Shown here in pieces: positions 38,134 through 48,033 of a DNA stretch of 64,000 nucleotides. The DNA is from Catenovulum maritimum (GTDB lineage: Bacteria > Pseudomonadota > Gammaproteobacteria > Enterobacterales > Alteromonadaceae), in NCBI RefSeq assembly GCF_001050375.1, contig NZ_KQ130492.1, positions 41,795 to 105,794 on the forward strand. Direction: 5' to 3'. The notes under the pieces are model-generated. The model worked only from the letters and a program-made list of their open reading frames with translations, did no database searches and was not told the origin of the DNA. Each line of letters opens with the position of its first letter. Positions within the stretch are counted from its first letter, which is position 1. The position numbers and the translations under genes were made by a program.

Positions 38134-38149
38134 TGGCAAAGCACTTGCA
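38134..38149 (+). promoter_or_regulatory. Sigma-54 promoter upstream of fliI
   Basis: TGGCAAAGCACTTGCA has the -24 TGGCA, exact spacing and a perfect -12 TTGCA. It lies 51 bases before the fliI start. A second half, GCAAGTGC at 38096-38103, is an inverted match to GCACTTGC at 38141-38148 and could form a hairpin or an operator overlapping the promoter. Confidence 0.8.
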
Positions 38150-38200
38150 ACACCACAGAATAATCTTATTTTAGCCATAGTTGCGTCAGGTTTTTGACTT

Positions 38201-39523
38201 ATGTCACTTGCTCAAAGAATTTCACAATATCAAAGCCAAATACCTAGCTGCCGACCAAAAGTAGCAGGACGGTTAACTCGTGTGGTTGGTTTAACGCTGG
38301 AGGCCATCGGTTGCCAAGCTGCTATTGGAGATTTATGCCAAGTCGAAACCAGTACAGGCTATATTGATGCTGAAGTTGTGGGCTTTGAAGGCGAAAAAAT
38401 CTTCTTGATGCCGAATGATACTATTTCGGGTGTACTACCCGGCGCCAAAGTTATTCCTAAATTAGGTCAAGTTGACTTTCCGTTATCTTCTGAGTTACTC
38501 GGTAGAGTAATAGATCCACTTGGTAAACCTTTAGATGGTAAAGGTAAATTAGCTAAATCAGATGAAAAATATAAATCTGTTAAAATTAATCCATTGAATC
38601 GCCGAGCAATTAAACAGCCTTTAGATGTTGGTATTAAAGCAATCAATGCTTTATTGACAGTTGGTATGGGGCAAAGAATTGGTTTGTTTGCCGGTTCAGG
38701 TGTTGGTAAAAGTGTATTGCTGGGAATGATGACTCGAGGTACGGTTGCTGATGTTATCGTGGTTGGATTAATTGGCGAACGTGGTCGAGAAGTTAAAGAA
38801 TTTATTGATGAAATATTAGGTGAAGAAGGACGAACTAGAGCCGTTGTTATTGCTGCACCAGCAGATCAAGCGCCAATGGTGCGATTAAAGGGTTGTGAAA
38901 CCGCATTGACAGTTGCTGAGTACTTCAGAGACCAAGGTTTGAATGTTTTATTACTGGTTGATTCTATTACTCGGTATGCGCAGGCACAGCGTGAAATTGC
39001 TTTGGCTGTTGGCGAACCTCCTGCAACTAAAGGATATCCGCCTTCAGTGTTTGCTAAATTACCGGCTTTAGTTGAACGAGCGGGTAATGGTGGAGAAGGT
39101 CAGGGCTCAATTACTGCATTTTTTACCGTACTTTCGGAAGGTGATGATTTACAAGATCCGATAGCGGATGCGACTAGAGCTATATTAGACGGTCATATTG
39201 TTTTATCGCGAGATTTAGCCGATCAAGGGCATTACCCTGCAATTGATATATCCAAATCTATTAGCCGTGTAATGCCTGCTGTTACTAGCCCTGAACATCA
39301 GCAACAAGCTCAAATTGTTAAGCGTTTGTATTCAGCTTACGAAAATAGCCGAGATTTAATTACTATAGGTGCTTATACCAAAGGATCAGATCCCGTTGTT
39401 GATTCTGCGATTAAATTAAAGCCGAAAATGGATCAATTTCTTCAACAGGGCATGCTAGACATAATTCCATATGATGATGGTTTAACGAATCTAGCTAATA
39501 TTACCGCGAGTTTTAGACCCTAA
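38201..39523 (+). CDS. fliI: Flagellum-specific ATP synthase FliI
   Basis: A 440-residue export ATPase related to the F1 beta subunit. The Walker A motif is [17 protein letters not shown], Walker [16 protein letters not shown], and [18 protein letters not shown] and the [18 protein letters not shown] segment are standard. It drives unfolding and entry of flagellar substrates with FliH and FliJ. The stop TAA overlaps the fliJ ATG by one base. Confidence 0.97.
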   Translation: MSLAQRISQYQSQIPSCRPKVAGRLTRVVGLTLEAIGCQAAIGDLCQVETSTGYIDAEVVGFEGEKIFLMPNDTISGVLPGAKVIPKLGQVDFPLSSELLGRVIDPLGKPLDGKGKLAKSDEKYKSVKINPLNRRAIKQPLDVGIKAINALLTVGMGQRIGLFAGSGVGKSVLLGMMTRGTVADVIVVGLIGERGREVKEFIDEILGEEGRTRAVVIAAPADQAPMVRLKGCETALTVAEYFRDQGLNVLLLVDSITRYAQAQREIALAVGEPPATKGYPPSVFAKLPALVERAGNGGEGQGSITAFFTVLSEGDDLQDPIADATRAILDGHIVLSRDLADQGHYPAIDISKSISRVMPAVTSPEHQQQAQIVKRLYSAYENSRDLITIGAYTKGSDPVVDSAIKLKPKMDQFLQQGMLDIIPYDDGLTNLANITASFRP

Positions 39524-39957
39524 TGGTGAATAAACAATTACTCCTTATTGCTGAAATTGAGCAAAAAAAAGAAGACCAACTCGCATTGCAGTTTGCTCAA
39601 GCTCAGCAAGCTTTAACTGCTCAATATGAAAAAATGGCTGGTTTAGAAAAATATCAGCGTGATTATATGGAAAATATTATTGAGCAGGGGAAAGGTGGTA
39701 TCTCTAGTACGAGTATGTCTAGGTTCCAAGCGTTTGTTTCTCAATTAGATAAAGCCTGCGGACAGCAAAAAGATAATATTGAAAAAGCAGAAAAAGTCGT
39801 AGATCAAAGACGTGCTTTATGGTTGCAACAACAAAGGAAAAGGAAGTCGATCGAGCTAGTTGTCGAAAAGCAAAAGAAGTTACATCAGGTCAAATTAGGG
39901 CGTGAAGAACAAAAAATGTTTGATGAGATAGTGACTAATAGGTTCGCAAGACGCTAG
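39523..39957 (+). CDS. fliJ: Flagellar export protein FliJ
   Basis: A 144-residue largely helical coiled-coil protein, rich in Gln, Lys and Glu, with QFAQAQQALTAQYEKMAGLE and SRFQAFVSQLDKACGQQKDNI. Position directly after fliI and length match FliJ, the stalk-like export chaperone escort. Sequence similarity in this family is weak, so gene order carries much of the call. Confidence 0.9.
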   Translation: MVNKQLLLIAEIEQKKEDQLALQFAQAQQALTAQYEKMAGLEKYQRDYMENIIEQGKGGISSTSMSRFQAFVSQLDKACGQQKDNIEKAEKVVDQRRALWLQQQRKRKSIELVVEKQKKLHQVKLGREEQKMFDEIVTNRFARR

Positions 39958-39972
39958 GGCTTTTTGCTCTTT

Positions 39973-39988
39973 TGGTACGAAAATTGTA
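39973..39988 (+). promoter_or_regulatory. Weak sigma-54-like site upstream of fliK
   Basis: TGGTACGAAAATTGTA has the right -24 and spacing, but the -12 GC is GT. It lies in the 131-base gap before fliK. Only a candidate. Confidence 0.3.
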
Positions 39989-40088
39989 ACACATTTAAAT
40001 ACGTTACTAAGTTAGTCAGAATTTTTACTAAAAAATTATTATTATATTTTAACTAATTGAATTTTATTGTTATTTTTGAGAGGGTGAA

Positions 40089-42419
40089 ATGCAGTACATT
40101 GCCAATACACAACCAAATATTGCCGCATTAACTGTAGCTAAAACAAATAAGCCTGCTGAGGTTGTTTCAGACTCGAAGGAATTTGATAATTTAATCAATC
40201 AGGAACAGCTAAAGCATCAAGCATATCAGGATAAGCCATCTCCTCGATCAGCTAACCGACCTATCGAAAATTCAGTGCCTAAACAAGAAGCAGCCTCGAC
40301 TTCGAAAAACCCTCAAAGTCATACTGAAAATGCGACTGATACGAATGCAAAAAATACTCAGGGAGAAAATAAACAGATTCAATCTGAGGCTGATTCAAAT
40401 AAAGCGACAGAAAATAAATCAGCAGAAGGTAAAACATCAGATTCGACAAAGCCGAATCCGGCATTAGTTTCAGAGAACAAAGAAAAAACATCAAAAAATG
40501 AAGCAGAATCGAAAGCGGATTTTAAAGATAATAATTTGGATAACACTAACTTAGAATCCTCTGACGAAGCATCCACTGAATTCGATTTACTCAGCTTTCT
40601 GAATAATTCTCAACAAGTTAAAACCGATACTAAGTTTTCAGCAGAGTCAAAAGCCACTAAAAATGCAGATGTTTCGGTAATTAGTAAAGCTATCTTAGTT
40701 GAAAAAGAAGCTGGTAAAGCTGAAGCCACCGGAGAACTAACCAAAAAAGCAGGGTTAGATGGTTTATTTGAGACTGCAAACAAGGCTAAATCTGTTTTTA
40801 ATGCCAGCACCAATGAATTCGCAAAGCACTTACCCAAACAAAGTGAAAAACCTGCTAGTTCAGATGCAGTGGATTTGTTAACCGCAAGCAAAGGTAAACA
40901 AAGTGAGGAAAAGCCGGTCGAGACTAAGTCTGTGATGATTGATAACTTGGGCTTGAAGAATCAAGATTCACTTAAAGAAACAGATTCGGGTAAATCACAT
41001 GCTGCCAAGACAGATATAAAAGAAGCAATAAAATCAGAAGCTAAACCAGAATCTAAATTAGAGACTAAAACAGAAGCTAAAACAGAAGCTAAAACAGACC
41101 AAGATAAGGCTGAAGTTGAAAAATTGGATACTAAGCTGGCAGCTAAAGGTACAGATAGTACAGAGACCAATTTAAAAGGTGATGAACAGGTAAAAGACAG
41201 TCAGGAAGCAAAACTAGCGAAAGCCAAAGATTCAGAATTGAGCCAGTTAGATAAAGTAAATGAAAAGCTGAACGATAAGAAAAATAGCGAAGACGAAAAA
41301 CAGGCGGCACAAGTAAAAGTAGATAATCAAGCTAAGCCTGATGCTCAAACCGTCGTAATGGTGGATAAAAAAGCCAATCAAACCGAAGAGAATTTGAAGG
41401 ACGGTAAAACTCAGTTAAGCCAAGAAGAACTAAATCAAGTGAAATTAAAACCAGCACAGGATGGAACTGAAGGCGAGAGCAAGCCCGTTAAATCGGAAGC
41501 TGAAAATAAACCTGCAGAAGCTAATAAAGGCCAATTAACTAAAACCGAAATTGATAAATTAAATCAAGACGCAGTTAAAGATAAATTGAATAATGAAAAA
41601 TTCGCAGCTGAATCTAGATTGGCCGAGAATCAAGTTGCTAATAGTCAGGAGGGCGAAGTTAAAAACCAAGATGTTATCCAAGCAAAAGACACTAAATCGA
41701 ACCTGAGTAGCAAAAACCAAAACCAGCAGGGACAAGCTGACGCTAAATTGACTAAACAAGAAAATTTAGAAAAACAATCAACTAAGCCAGACCAAGTGGC
41801 AGAACAAAGATCGAATCAAGCGGAAATTGAACAAATACAAATGAGCCAGTTTGCAAATCAATCAGCTCAGGTAGAACAAAGAAGCCAGCAGCTAAATACT
41901 CTTGCTGCAACGGCTACTACTCAAGTTACGCAAACAGAACAGCAAATTAAACAAGCAGAAAAGGTACTGGAAAAACAAACCTACAGTTTGAAAGAGCAGA
42001 TTCAGTTAAGTAAACCAGAAGCCGCATCCCAACTGAATGATTCGGTCAAATTTATGATGAACTCAAGCTCCCAAATGGCCGAGCTGAGGTTAGATCCGCC
42101 AGAATTAGGTAAAATGCAGATCAAAATTAGTATGAATGGTGATGTTGCAAGCGTTAGCATGGTGGTGCAGAATCAGCAAGCTAAAGAAATGCTAGATCAA
42201 GCAGTGCCTAAACTGAAAGAATTACTTGAAGAGCAAGGGATACAGTTAGGTGAATCACATGTTTCACAGCAGCAACAAGAATCGGGTGGTAAATCGGCTA
42301 CTGGTCGGAATGGTCAAGGAGCTAATCCAGATAATACGACTGGAATAGACGGAGGCGAAATAATCTCTGAGCAAAAAATTGTTAATGGTCACCTAGGTGA
42401 AGTTGATTATTATGCATAA
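40089..42419 (+). CDS. fliK: Flagellar hook-length control protein FliK (long repetitive N-terminus)
   Basis: A 776-residue secreted ruler, nearly twice the length of E. coli FliK (375). Residues about 20-620 are low-complexity, rich in Lys, Glu, Ala, Asp, Ser and Gln, and include a tandem KTEA repeat coded by a 12-base unit near 41063-41097. The conserved C-terminal hook-length domain has AELRLDPPELGKMQIKIS and VVQNQQAKEMLDQAVPKLKELLEEQG, ending in a Gln-rich tail. Family knowledge holds that the N-terminal ruler sets hook length. GC and codon use follow the neighbours. Confidence 0.92.
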   Translation: MQYIANTQPNIAALTVAKTNKPAEVVSDSKEFDNLINQEQLKHQAYQDKPSPRSANRPIENSVPKQEAASTSKNPQSHTENATDTNAKNTQGENKQIQSEADSNKATENKSAEGKTSDSTKPNPALVSENKEKTSKNEAESKADFKDNNLDNTNLESSDEASTEFDLLSFLNNSQQVKTDTKFSAESKATKNADVSVISKAILVEKEAGKAEATGELTKKAGLDGLFETANKAKSVFNASTNEFAKHLPKQSEKPASSDAVDLLTASKGKQSEEKPVETKSVMIDNLGLKNQDSLKETDSGKSHAAKTDIKEAIKSEAKPESKLETKTEAKTEAKTDQDKAEVEKLDTKLAAKGTDSTETNLKGDEQVKDSQEAKLAKAKDSELSQLDKVNEKLNDKKNSEDEKQAAQVKVDNQAKPDAQTVVMVDKKANQTEENLKDGKTQLSQEELNQVKLKPAQDGTEGESKPVKSEAENKPAEANKGQLTKTEIDKLNQDAVKDKLNNEKFAAESRLAENQVANSQEGEVKNQDVIQAKDTKSNLSSKNQNQQGQADAKLTKQENLEKQSTKPDQVAEQRSNQAEIEQIQMSQFANQSAQVEQRSQQLNTLAATATTQVTQTEQQIKQAEKVLEKQTYSLKEQIQLSKPEAASQLNDSVKFMMNSSSQMAELRLDPPELGKMQIKISMNGDVASVSMVVQNQQAKEMLDQAVPKLKELLEEQGIQLGESHVSQQQQESGGKSATGRNGQGANPDNTTGIDGGEIISEQKIVNGHLGEVDYYA

Positions 42420-42502
42420 AATGATTTTGCTTCGCTAAAAATCCGTTAAACTAAGATAAGTTATCAAAATTGTTGTGAAAATTTTAATCAGGAGATTTTT
42501 CC

Positions 42503-43045
42503 ATGGCGGCAGAACAAGAAAAAGAAGAACTACAAGTAGAAGAATCAGGCGGTAAGAAAAAGCTCATTATCATAGTTGCAGCTGTACTTGTCATTGTTTT
42601 AGGTGCTGGTGCTTTTTTCTTTATGAGTGGTAGCGATGAAAGTGAAGCGGCAACTGCTGAAGAAGTTACGTTAGACGAAGCCCCCGCTGTTGCAGAAAAT
42701 GCGGCACCAGCTTCGGTTGATTTAGGTAGTGCTTTATATGTCGCTATGCCGAGGCCTTTTGTATTTAACGTTCCAGGCGCGAGTCGCGATAGATTAGTAC
42801 AAATTAAAGTTCAGTTATTAGTTCGTGGTGCAGACAATGAAGAAGCAGCTAAAAAACACATACCTTTAATTGAAGGTACATTATTACGAGTGTTTAGTGG
42901 CGCAAGTGCTGATGAATTGGGTACAACTGCGGGTAAAGACGCATTAAAAGCGGGTTCATTGAAAGCGGTTCAAGATGAATTATTAGGTATTTCTGGTAGA
43001 ACAGTCATTGAAAATGTACTCTTTACCGGCTTTGTAATGCAGTAA
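42503..43045 (+). CDS. fliL: Flagellar basal body-associated protein FliL
   Basis: A 180-residue single-pass inner-membrane protein. KKKLIIIVAAVLVIVLGAGA (about 18-37) is the membrane segment; the periplasmic domain contains PRPFVFNVPGASRDRLVQIK and the C-terminal GRTVIENVLFTGFVMQ, typical of FliL. It acts at the stator. GGAGATTTTTCC precedes the ATG. A run of acidic and Ala residues links membrane and periplasmic parts. Confidence 0.95.
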   Translation: MAAEQEKEELQVEESGGKKKLIIIVAAVLVIVLGAGAFFFMSGSDESEAATAEEVTLDEAPAVAENAAPASVDLGSALYVAMPRPFVFNVPGASRDRLVQIKVQLLVRGADNEEAAKKHIPLIEGTLLRVFSGASADELGTTAGKDALKAGSLKAVQDELLGISGRTVIENVLFTGFVMQ

Positions 43046-43075
43046 GCGTTAAAACAAGAAAAACGAATTTAAACT

Positions 43076-44149
43076 ATGACAGACCTATTATCCCAAGACG
43101 AAATTGATGCGCTACTACATGGTGTCGACGATGTTGAAGAAGAAGATGTAGAGGAATCGGCTGGTACCCCTGGAAGCTCGGTTGCTAATGCATCTGAATA
43201 CGACTTTTCGTCTCAAGATCGAATCGTTCGTGGCCGTATGCCCACATTAGAAATTGTAAACGAGCGATTTGCCCGTCATATGCGGATAAGTTTGTTTAAT
43301 ATGATGCGCCGAACAGCTGAAGTCTCAATTAATGGGGTTCAGATGATAAAGTTTGGTGAATATGTCCATACACTGTTCGTACCAACGAGTTTAAACATGG
43401 TTAGATTTCGTCCGTTAAAAGGAACGGGCTTAATCACAATGGAAGCTAGGCTAGTGTTTATCCTAGTGGATAATTTTTTTGGTGGTGATGGTCGTTATCA
43501 TGCCAAAATTGAAGGTCGAGAGTTTACCCCAACAGAAAGACGGATCATTCAGATGCTACTTAAACTAGTATTTGAAGATTATAAAGAAGCTTGGGCACCT
43601 GTTATGGATGTATCTTTTGAATACTTAGATTCTGAAGTAAATCCAGCTATGGCTAATATCGTTAGCCCAACCGAAGTAGTTGTCATCAGCTCTTTTCATA
43701 TTGAATTAGATGGCGGTGGTGGGGATTTTCATATTTGTTTACCTTACTCTATGCTGGAACCGATTCGAGAACTACTTGATGCTGGTGTTCAATCAGACAA
43801 GGAAGATACAGATCTTAGATGGAGTAAAGCGCTTAGAGATGAGATCATGGACGTTAAGGTAGACGTCATGGCTAAATTACTGGAATTTGAACTTTCACTT
43901 CAAGAGATCATGGATTTAAAGCCAGGGGACGTTATCCCTGTGGAAATGCCAGATCATGTGACAGTCTTCATTGAAGATTTACCGACATACAGAGGTAAAA
44001 TGGGACAGTCACGTGAGAGCTTGGCAATTAAGATTACTGAAAAAATTAAACGACCAGCTTCGGTTAAATCTGAACTTCAGATGGTAACTCGAGGTGGTAG
44101 ACGAATTGATGCAGAAGCAGAGCTGCGAGAATTAGAAGATTTTGAATAA
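43076..44149 (+). CDS. fliM: Flagellar motor switch protein FliM
   Basis: A 357-residue C-ring protein. The N-terminal CheY-binding motif LLSQDEIDALLHGVD is present, then the CheC-like middle domain with ERFARHMRISLFNMMRR and FFGGDGRYHAKIEGREFTPTE, and a C-terminal FliN-like SPOA domain with LMDLKPGDVIPVEMPD-type sequence (here EIMDLKPGDVIPVEMP). Full length. It precedes fliN by 27 bases. Confidence 0.97.
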   Translation: MTDLLSQDEIDALLHGVDDVEEEDVEESAGTPGSSVANASEYDFSSQDRIVRGRMPTLEIVNERFARHMRISLFNMMRRTAEVSINGVQMIKFGEYVHTLFVPTSLNMVRFRPLKGTGLITMEARLVFILVDNFFGGDGRYHAKIEGREFTPTERRIIQMLLKLVFEDYKEAWAPVMDVSFEYLDSEVNPAMANIVSPTEVVVISSFHIELDGGGGDFHICLPYSMLEPIRELLDAGVQSDKEDTDLRWSKALRDEIMDVKVDVMAKLLEFELSLQEIMDLKPGDVIPVEMPDHVTVFIEDLPTYRGKMGQSRESLAIKITEKIKRPASVKSELQMVTRGGRRIDAEAELRELEDFE

Positions 44150-44176
44150 TTGGCCTAGCCAAGTAGAGAGTATGTT

Positions 44177-44581
44177 ATGAGTGATGATATGGACGATTGG
44201 GCAGCAGCAATGGCTGAACAAGCTGAAGCTGAAGAGAATGAAGCAGGCGGTGAAGGCGATGCTCAATTAGCTGAATTAGAAGAGTTAAGTGAAGATGGTC
44301 CACCCATTTCAGCTGAAGAAAAACGCAAACTAGACACAATTTTAGATATCCCTGTGACCATCTCTATGGAAGTAGGGCGCAGTCAGATTAGCATTCGCAA
44401 TCTTTTACAGCTAAACCAAGGTTCAGTGGTTGAATTGGATAGAGTAGCAGGTGAGCCTTTAGATGTTTTAGTTAATGGTACGCTTATCGCTCATGGTGAG
44501 GTTGTTGTAGTTAATGACAAATTTGGTATTCGTTTAACCGATGTAATCAGTCAAATTGAACGCATTAAGAAACTTAAATAA
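44177..44581 (+). CDS. fliN: Flagellar motor switch protein FliN
   Basis: A 134-residue C-ring protein. After an acidic N-terminus, the SPOA domain reads DIPVTISMEVGRSQISIRNL, LNQGSVVELDRVAGEPLDVL and VNGTLIAHGEVVVVNDKFGIR, the usual FliN sequence. The stop is one base before the GTG of fliO. Confidence 0.97.
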   Translation: MSDDMDDWAAAMAEQAEAEENEAGGEGDAQLAELEELSEDGPPISAEEKRKLDTILDIPVTISMEVGRSQISIRNLLQLNQGSVVELDRVAGEPLDVLVNGTLIAHGEVVVVNDKFGIRLTDVISQIERIKKLK

Positions 44582-44582
44582 C

Positions 44583-44960
44583 GTGAAATTTTTCAGCGCT
44601 TTTATTCTAGTTTTAATGGTGTTTCCTGCCTTTGCAGAAGCACCAACGCTGGCTACGTCCATTCCTACTTTATTATTGTCATTAATTGCTATGTTAGCTT
44701 TGATTTTTGTCTTAGCAACTTTAGTCAAGAAAACTAATCTAGGCCAGATGAAGTCGGGTGCAATGCGGGTGGTTTCAGTTTTGCCTTTAACGGCTAGAGA
44801 GAAAGTGATATTGATTGAAGTTGGAGATAAACAAATGTTACTTGGCGTTTCTGCTCAGTCAGTTAACTTACTTAAAGAGCTTGATGAAAAAGTAACCGTA
44901 CCCGAAACAGACTTTCGTCAAACTATGTCTCAATTTTTGTCTAAAGGGAACAAAGCATGA
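44583..44960 (+). CDS. fliO: Flagellar biosynthetic protein FliO
   Basis: A 125-residue membrane protein that helps FliP ring assembly. It begins GTG at 44583, one base after fliN, with a signal-like stretch ([20 protein letters not shown]), then a transmembrane segment [19 protein letters not shown] and [29 protein letters not shown], the FliO core. A longer in-frame ATG at 44556 lies inside fliN and is not preferred. The last four bases overlap fliP. Confidence 0.92.
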   Translation: MKFFSAFILVLMVFPAFAEAPTLATSIPTLLLSLIAMLALIFVLATLVKKTNLGQMKSGAMRVVSVLPLTAREKVILIEVGDKQMLLGVSAQSVNLLKELDEKVTVPETDFRQTMSQFLSKGNKA

Positions 44961-45697
44961 TAAGGATTTTGCTACTCGCGTTGTTATGTTTTAGTCCAAG
45001 TTTATTTGCTGACACTGGGATCCCTGCATTTACGGTTGCAGATAATGCCGATGGCGGTAAAGACTACACTATCACTTTACAAGTCGTTGCTTTAATGACA
45101 ATGCTGAGCTTCATACCAGCTGTTGTGATTATGATGACATCTTTTACTCGTATCGTTATTGTTTTGGGTATTTTAAGGCAAGCAATTGGTTTACAGCAAT
45201 CTCCTTCAAATCAGGTCTTAGTTGGCATCTCTTTATTCTTAACTTTTTTTATTATGACGCCTGTCTTAGAAGAGATAAACAGCAAAGCAATTCAGCCGTA
45301 TATTGAAGAGCAAATGACAGCTAAAGAAGCATTTAATATTGCTCAATTTCCATTACGTGCTTTTATGTTGCAACAAACTCGGGTTAAGGATATTGCAACT
45401 TTTGCGGAAATAGCTGGCTATGAAAATTTAGATGGGCCAGATGATGTGCCAATGCGGGTTTTAATTCCTGCTTTTGTCACAAGTGAGCTTAAAACTGCAT
45501 TCCAAATTGGCTTTATGCTGTTTATTCCTTTTTTAATCCTTGATTTGGTTGTTGCATCTGTACTCATGGCCATGGGTATGATGATGTTATCCCCTATGAT
45601 GGTCTCCTTACCATTTAAACTCATGCTGTTTGTGTTAGTTGATGGCTGGAATTTAACCATGGGCACATTAGCGACCAGTTTTGGCGTTGGGACCTAG
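44957..45697 (+). CDS. fliP: Flagellar biosynthetic protein FliP
   Basis: A 246-residue export-gate component. The signal peptide (to LFAD, about residue 19) is cleaved in homologues. Core motifs: [47 protein letters not shown], and the C-terminal [20 protein letters not shown]. The start ATG overlaps the fliO stop (ATGA). Full length. Confidence 0.97.
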   Translation: MIRILLLALLCFSPSLFADTGIPAFTVADNADGGKDYTITLQVVALMTMLSFIPAVVIMMTSFTRIVIVLGILRQAIGLQQSPSNQVLVGISLFLTFFIMTPVLEEINSKAIQPYIEEQMTAKEAFNIAQFPLRAFMLQQTRVKDIATFAEIAGYENLDGPDDVPMRVLIPAFVTSELKTAFQIGFMLFIPFLILDLVVASVLMAMGMMMLSPMMVSLPFKLMLFVLVDGWNLTMGTLATSFGVGT

Positions 45698-45735
45698 CTA
45701 TTATACATTCACCTTCAATTATTTGAGGCAAACAG

Positions 45736-46005
45736 ATGCAACCAGAAATATTTGTAGATATTTTACAAGAAGCCATGTTTATGGTTATGCTGCTTGTTAG
45801 TTTAGTTATTGTGCCAAGCTTAGTTGTGGGTTTAATCGTGTCAATTTTCCAAGCAGCAACCTCGATTAATGAACAAACCCTAAGTTTCTTACCTAGATTA
45901 TTAGTGACACTAGCAGCGATTATGTATGGTGGCCACTGGGGAATTGGGCGAATGATGGAGTATACAATAGATATGTTTAATCGCGTTTCCCAAGTTGTTG
46001 GCTAA
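45736..46005 (+). CDS. fliQ: Flagellar biosynthetic protein FliQ
   Basis: An 89-residue protein with two transmembrane helices; EAMFMVMLLVSLVIVPSLVVG and IFQAATSINEQTLSFLPRLL are the FliQ signature. It packs around the FliP ring of the export gate. Overlaps fliR by one base. Confidence 0.96.
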   Translation: MQPEIFVDILQEAMFMVMLLVSLVIVPSLVVGLIVSIFQAATSINEQTLSFLPRLLVTLAAIMYGGHWGIGRMMEYTIDMFNRVSQVVG

Positions 46006-46778
46006 TGAGTTTTTCTTTACCTCAAATTATGCAATGGCTAGCCGATATTATGCTGCCATTTGTTCGTATCTCAGCGTTACTTGTTACCATGATAGGTTTT
46101 AGTGGTAAAACTGTCTCCACTAAAGTTAAGTCCTTATTAGCTGTACTGATTGCCTTGTTAATTGCGCCGACAATACCTAGTTCAGGCTTTAATGAGTTAT
46201 TTTCGCTACAAGGTTTTTTATTGGTCATGCAGCAAATTTTGATTGGCGTGACCATAGGTTTTTTATCACAAATATTCTTGAACACATTCGTTATGGTTGG
46301 CCAAACGATAGCGATACAAACGGGTTTGGGTTTTGCGACCTTAGTTGACCCAGTAAATGGTATCAACACTGCGGCTATTGGTCAGTTTTATGTAATTTTA
46401 GCCACCTTAGTATTTTGGGCAATCGATGGTCATTTAATGATGATTAAAATGATAGCCTTGAGCTTTGAAGCTATGCCGATTAATAGTGGCTGGCTGACGC
46501 CAGACCAAATTTATAAAGTGATCGACTGGGGTAAATGGTTGTTTATCGCAACGATAACAATGGCGCTAACTCCGATTACCGCTATGCTCGCAGTCACGTT
46601 AACCTTTGGTATTATGACTAAAGCGGCTCCTCAGTTAAATATTTTTTCCATCGGCTTTCCGATAACCCAGTTAACAGGTTTAACTGTTGTTTGGTTTAGT
46701 TTATCCATCTTTATGCTGCACTTTGAAACAATATGGGAAAGTGCCTCTAAAACCATGTGTAATATTTTGGGGTGTTAG
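46005..46778 (+). CDS. fliR: Flagellar biosynthetic protein FliR
   Basis: A 257-residue membrane protein with about six hydrophobic segments. VRISALLVTMIGFSGKTVST, GVTIGFLSQIFLNTFVMVGQ and TGLGFATLVDPVNG are typical. It completes the FliPQR gate. The start is one base inside fliQ, and flhB starts three bases after its stop. Confidence 0.96.
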   Translation: MSFSLPQIMQWLADIMLPFVRISALLVTMIGFSGKTVSTKVKSLLAVLIALLIAPTIPSSGFNELFSLQGFLLVMQQILIGVTIGFLSQIFLNTFVMVGQTIAIQTGLGFATLVDPVNGINTAAIGQFYVILATLVFWAIDGHLMMIKMIALSFEAMPINSGWLTPDQIYKVIDWGKWLFIATITMALTPITAMLAVTLTFGIMTKAAPQLNIFSIGFPITQLTGLTVVWFSLSIFMLHFETIWESASKTMCNILGC

Positions 46779-46781
46779 TAG

Positions 46782-47915
46782 ATGGCAGCAGATAAAGACG
46801 AACGCACCGAAGACCCCACCGAAAAAAAGAAATCCCAAGCAAGGGAGAAAGGCCAAGTTGTGCGCTCAAAAGAGCTTGCCACTATGATGGTGCTTTTGGG
46901 CGGTGGTTTAGGCTTTTTATTTTTTGGTCATTATCTTGCGACTGCCTTGATGGTTGCTTTTAAACAAGGTTTTAAACTCGAAAAAGAAGATGCATTTGAT
47001 CCGTCTCGTATGTTTGTGCAAATGCAAAATATTCTTGAATTGGTTGGCTTACCTCTATTTGGTATTGTCGTTATGTTGCTCTGTTTTGCTGTAATTGGAA
47101 ATTTAGCTGTGGGTGGTTTTAATTTTACAATGAAGGCAACCAAAGCCAAATTTAGTAAGTTAAATCCAATTAGTGGGCTTAAAAGGATATTAGGCGTTCA
47201 AGGCTTAATTGAGTTAGTTAAGTCGATTGCTAAAGTATTAGTTGTGGTTGGCGCTGCTTACATGTGTTTTCAAATTTATAAAGATAAAATGATGCGAATC
47301 AATATAGAAACTATGCCGAGTGGATTGTTTGATGCGCTAGATATCCTATTGTGGATTTTTATTATTTTGTCTATGTCTTTACTAATTATTGCTTTGATTG
47401 ATGTGCCTTTTCAGATACACCAACATACTGAACAGCTTAAAATGACAAAGCAAGAAGTGAAAGATGAGCATAAAAATTCCGAAGGTGACCCTATTGTTAA
47501 GGGACGAATTCGTAAGCTTATGTTTTTAGCCTCTCGCCGTCGGATGCTCGCTGATGTACCTAAGGCTGATGTTGTTGTGACTAACCCGACACACTATGCA
47601 GTTGCCATTCAATATGACCCGTTAAAAGCGGGTGCGCCTATGTTGATAGCTAAAGGTGCTGATGAACTCGCTCTGTATATTCGAGAAATTGCAGAAGCGC
47701 ACGAGATCCCTATCTTAAATGCACCTCTATTAGCTCGTTCAATTTATTACACGACTGAATTAGAAGAAGAAGTGCCTGAAAAACTCTTCTCGGCAGTTGC
47801 ACAGGTACTCGCCTATGTTTTTGCATTGAAAGAATATAAGAAAGGTAAAAGCAAAAAACGACCTAAGGACTTTTCTCCAAATAAACTGGAGATACCACCA
47901 GATATGCGTTATTAA
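46782..47915 (+). CDS. flhB: Flagellar export switch protein FlhB
   Basis: A 377-residue protein with four transmembrane helices and a cytoplasmic domain that cleaves itself at the NPTH site, here in VVVTNPTHYAVAIQY (about residue 268). ERTEDPTEKKKSQAREKGQVVRS is the N-terminal signature. It switches export from hook to filament substrates. It is the last flagellar gene here: flhA, usually next, is not in the window. Confidence 0.97.
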   Translation: MAADKDERTEDPTEKKKSQAREKGQVVRSKELATMMVLLGGGLGFLFFGHYLATALMVAFKQGFKLEKEDAFDPSRMFVQMQNILELVGLPLFGIVVMLLCFAVIGNLAVGGFNFTMKATKAKFSKLNPISGLKRILGVQGLIELVKSIAKVLVVVGAAYMCFQIYKDKMMRINIETMPSGLFDALDILLWIFIILSMSLLIIALIDVPFQIHQHTEQLKMTKQEVKDEHKNSEGDPIVKGRIRKLMFLASRRRMLADVPKADVVVTNPTHYAVAIQYDPLKAGAPMLIAKGADELALYIREIAEAHEIPILNAPLLARSIYYTTELEEEVPEKLFSAVAQVLAYVFALKEYKKGKSKKRPKDFSPNKLEIPPDMRY

Positions 47916-47996
47916 AACTTCTTACTAGGTGAAATATCCAATTCAGGGTTTTAGTTAACACATTTTACTTAATAAGCTTAAATCAAATCGGGCAGG

Positions 47997-48033
47997 GCAG
48001 ATGCTTAAGTAACCCAAGTACTTAAACATCTGC
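47997..48033. other. Hairpin between convergent flhB and antiporter genes
   Basis: A 15-bp stem GCAGATGCTTAAGTA/TACTTAAACATCTGC with one G-U pair and a seven-base loop. There is no clean T-run on either strand, so it is a terminator candidate or an RNA-stabilising structure rather than a standard terminator. Confidence 0.6.

Noticed and set aside
40089-42419. Low-complexity fliK as a pseudogene or misassembly
   Set aside because: The frame is open throughout, the conserved C-terminal domain is intact, and long acidic/basic linkers are known in FliK proteins.
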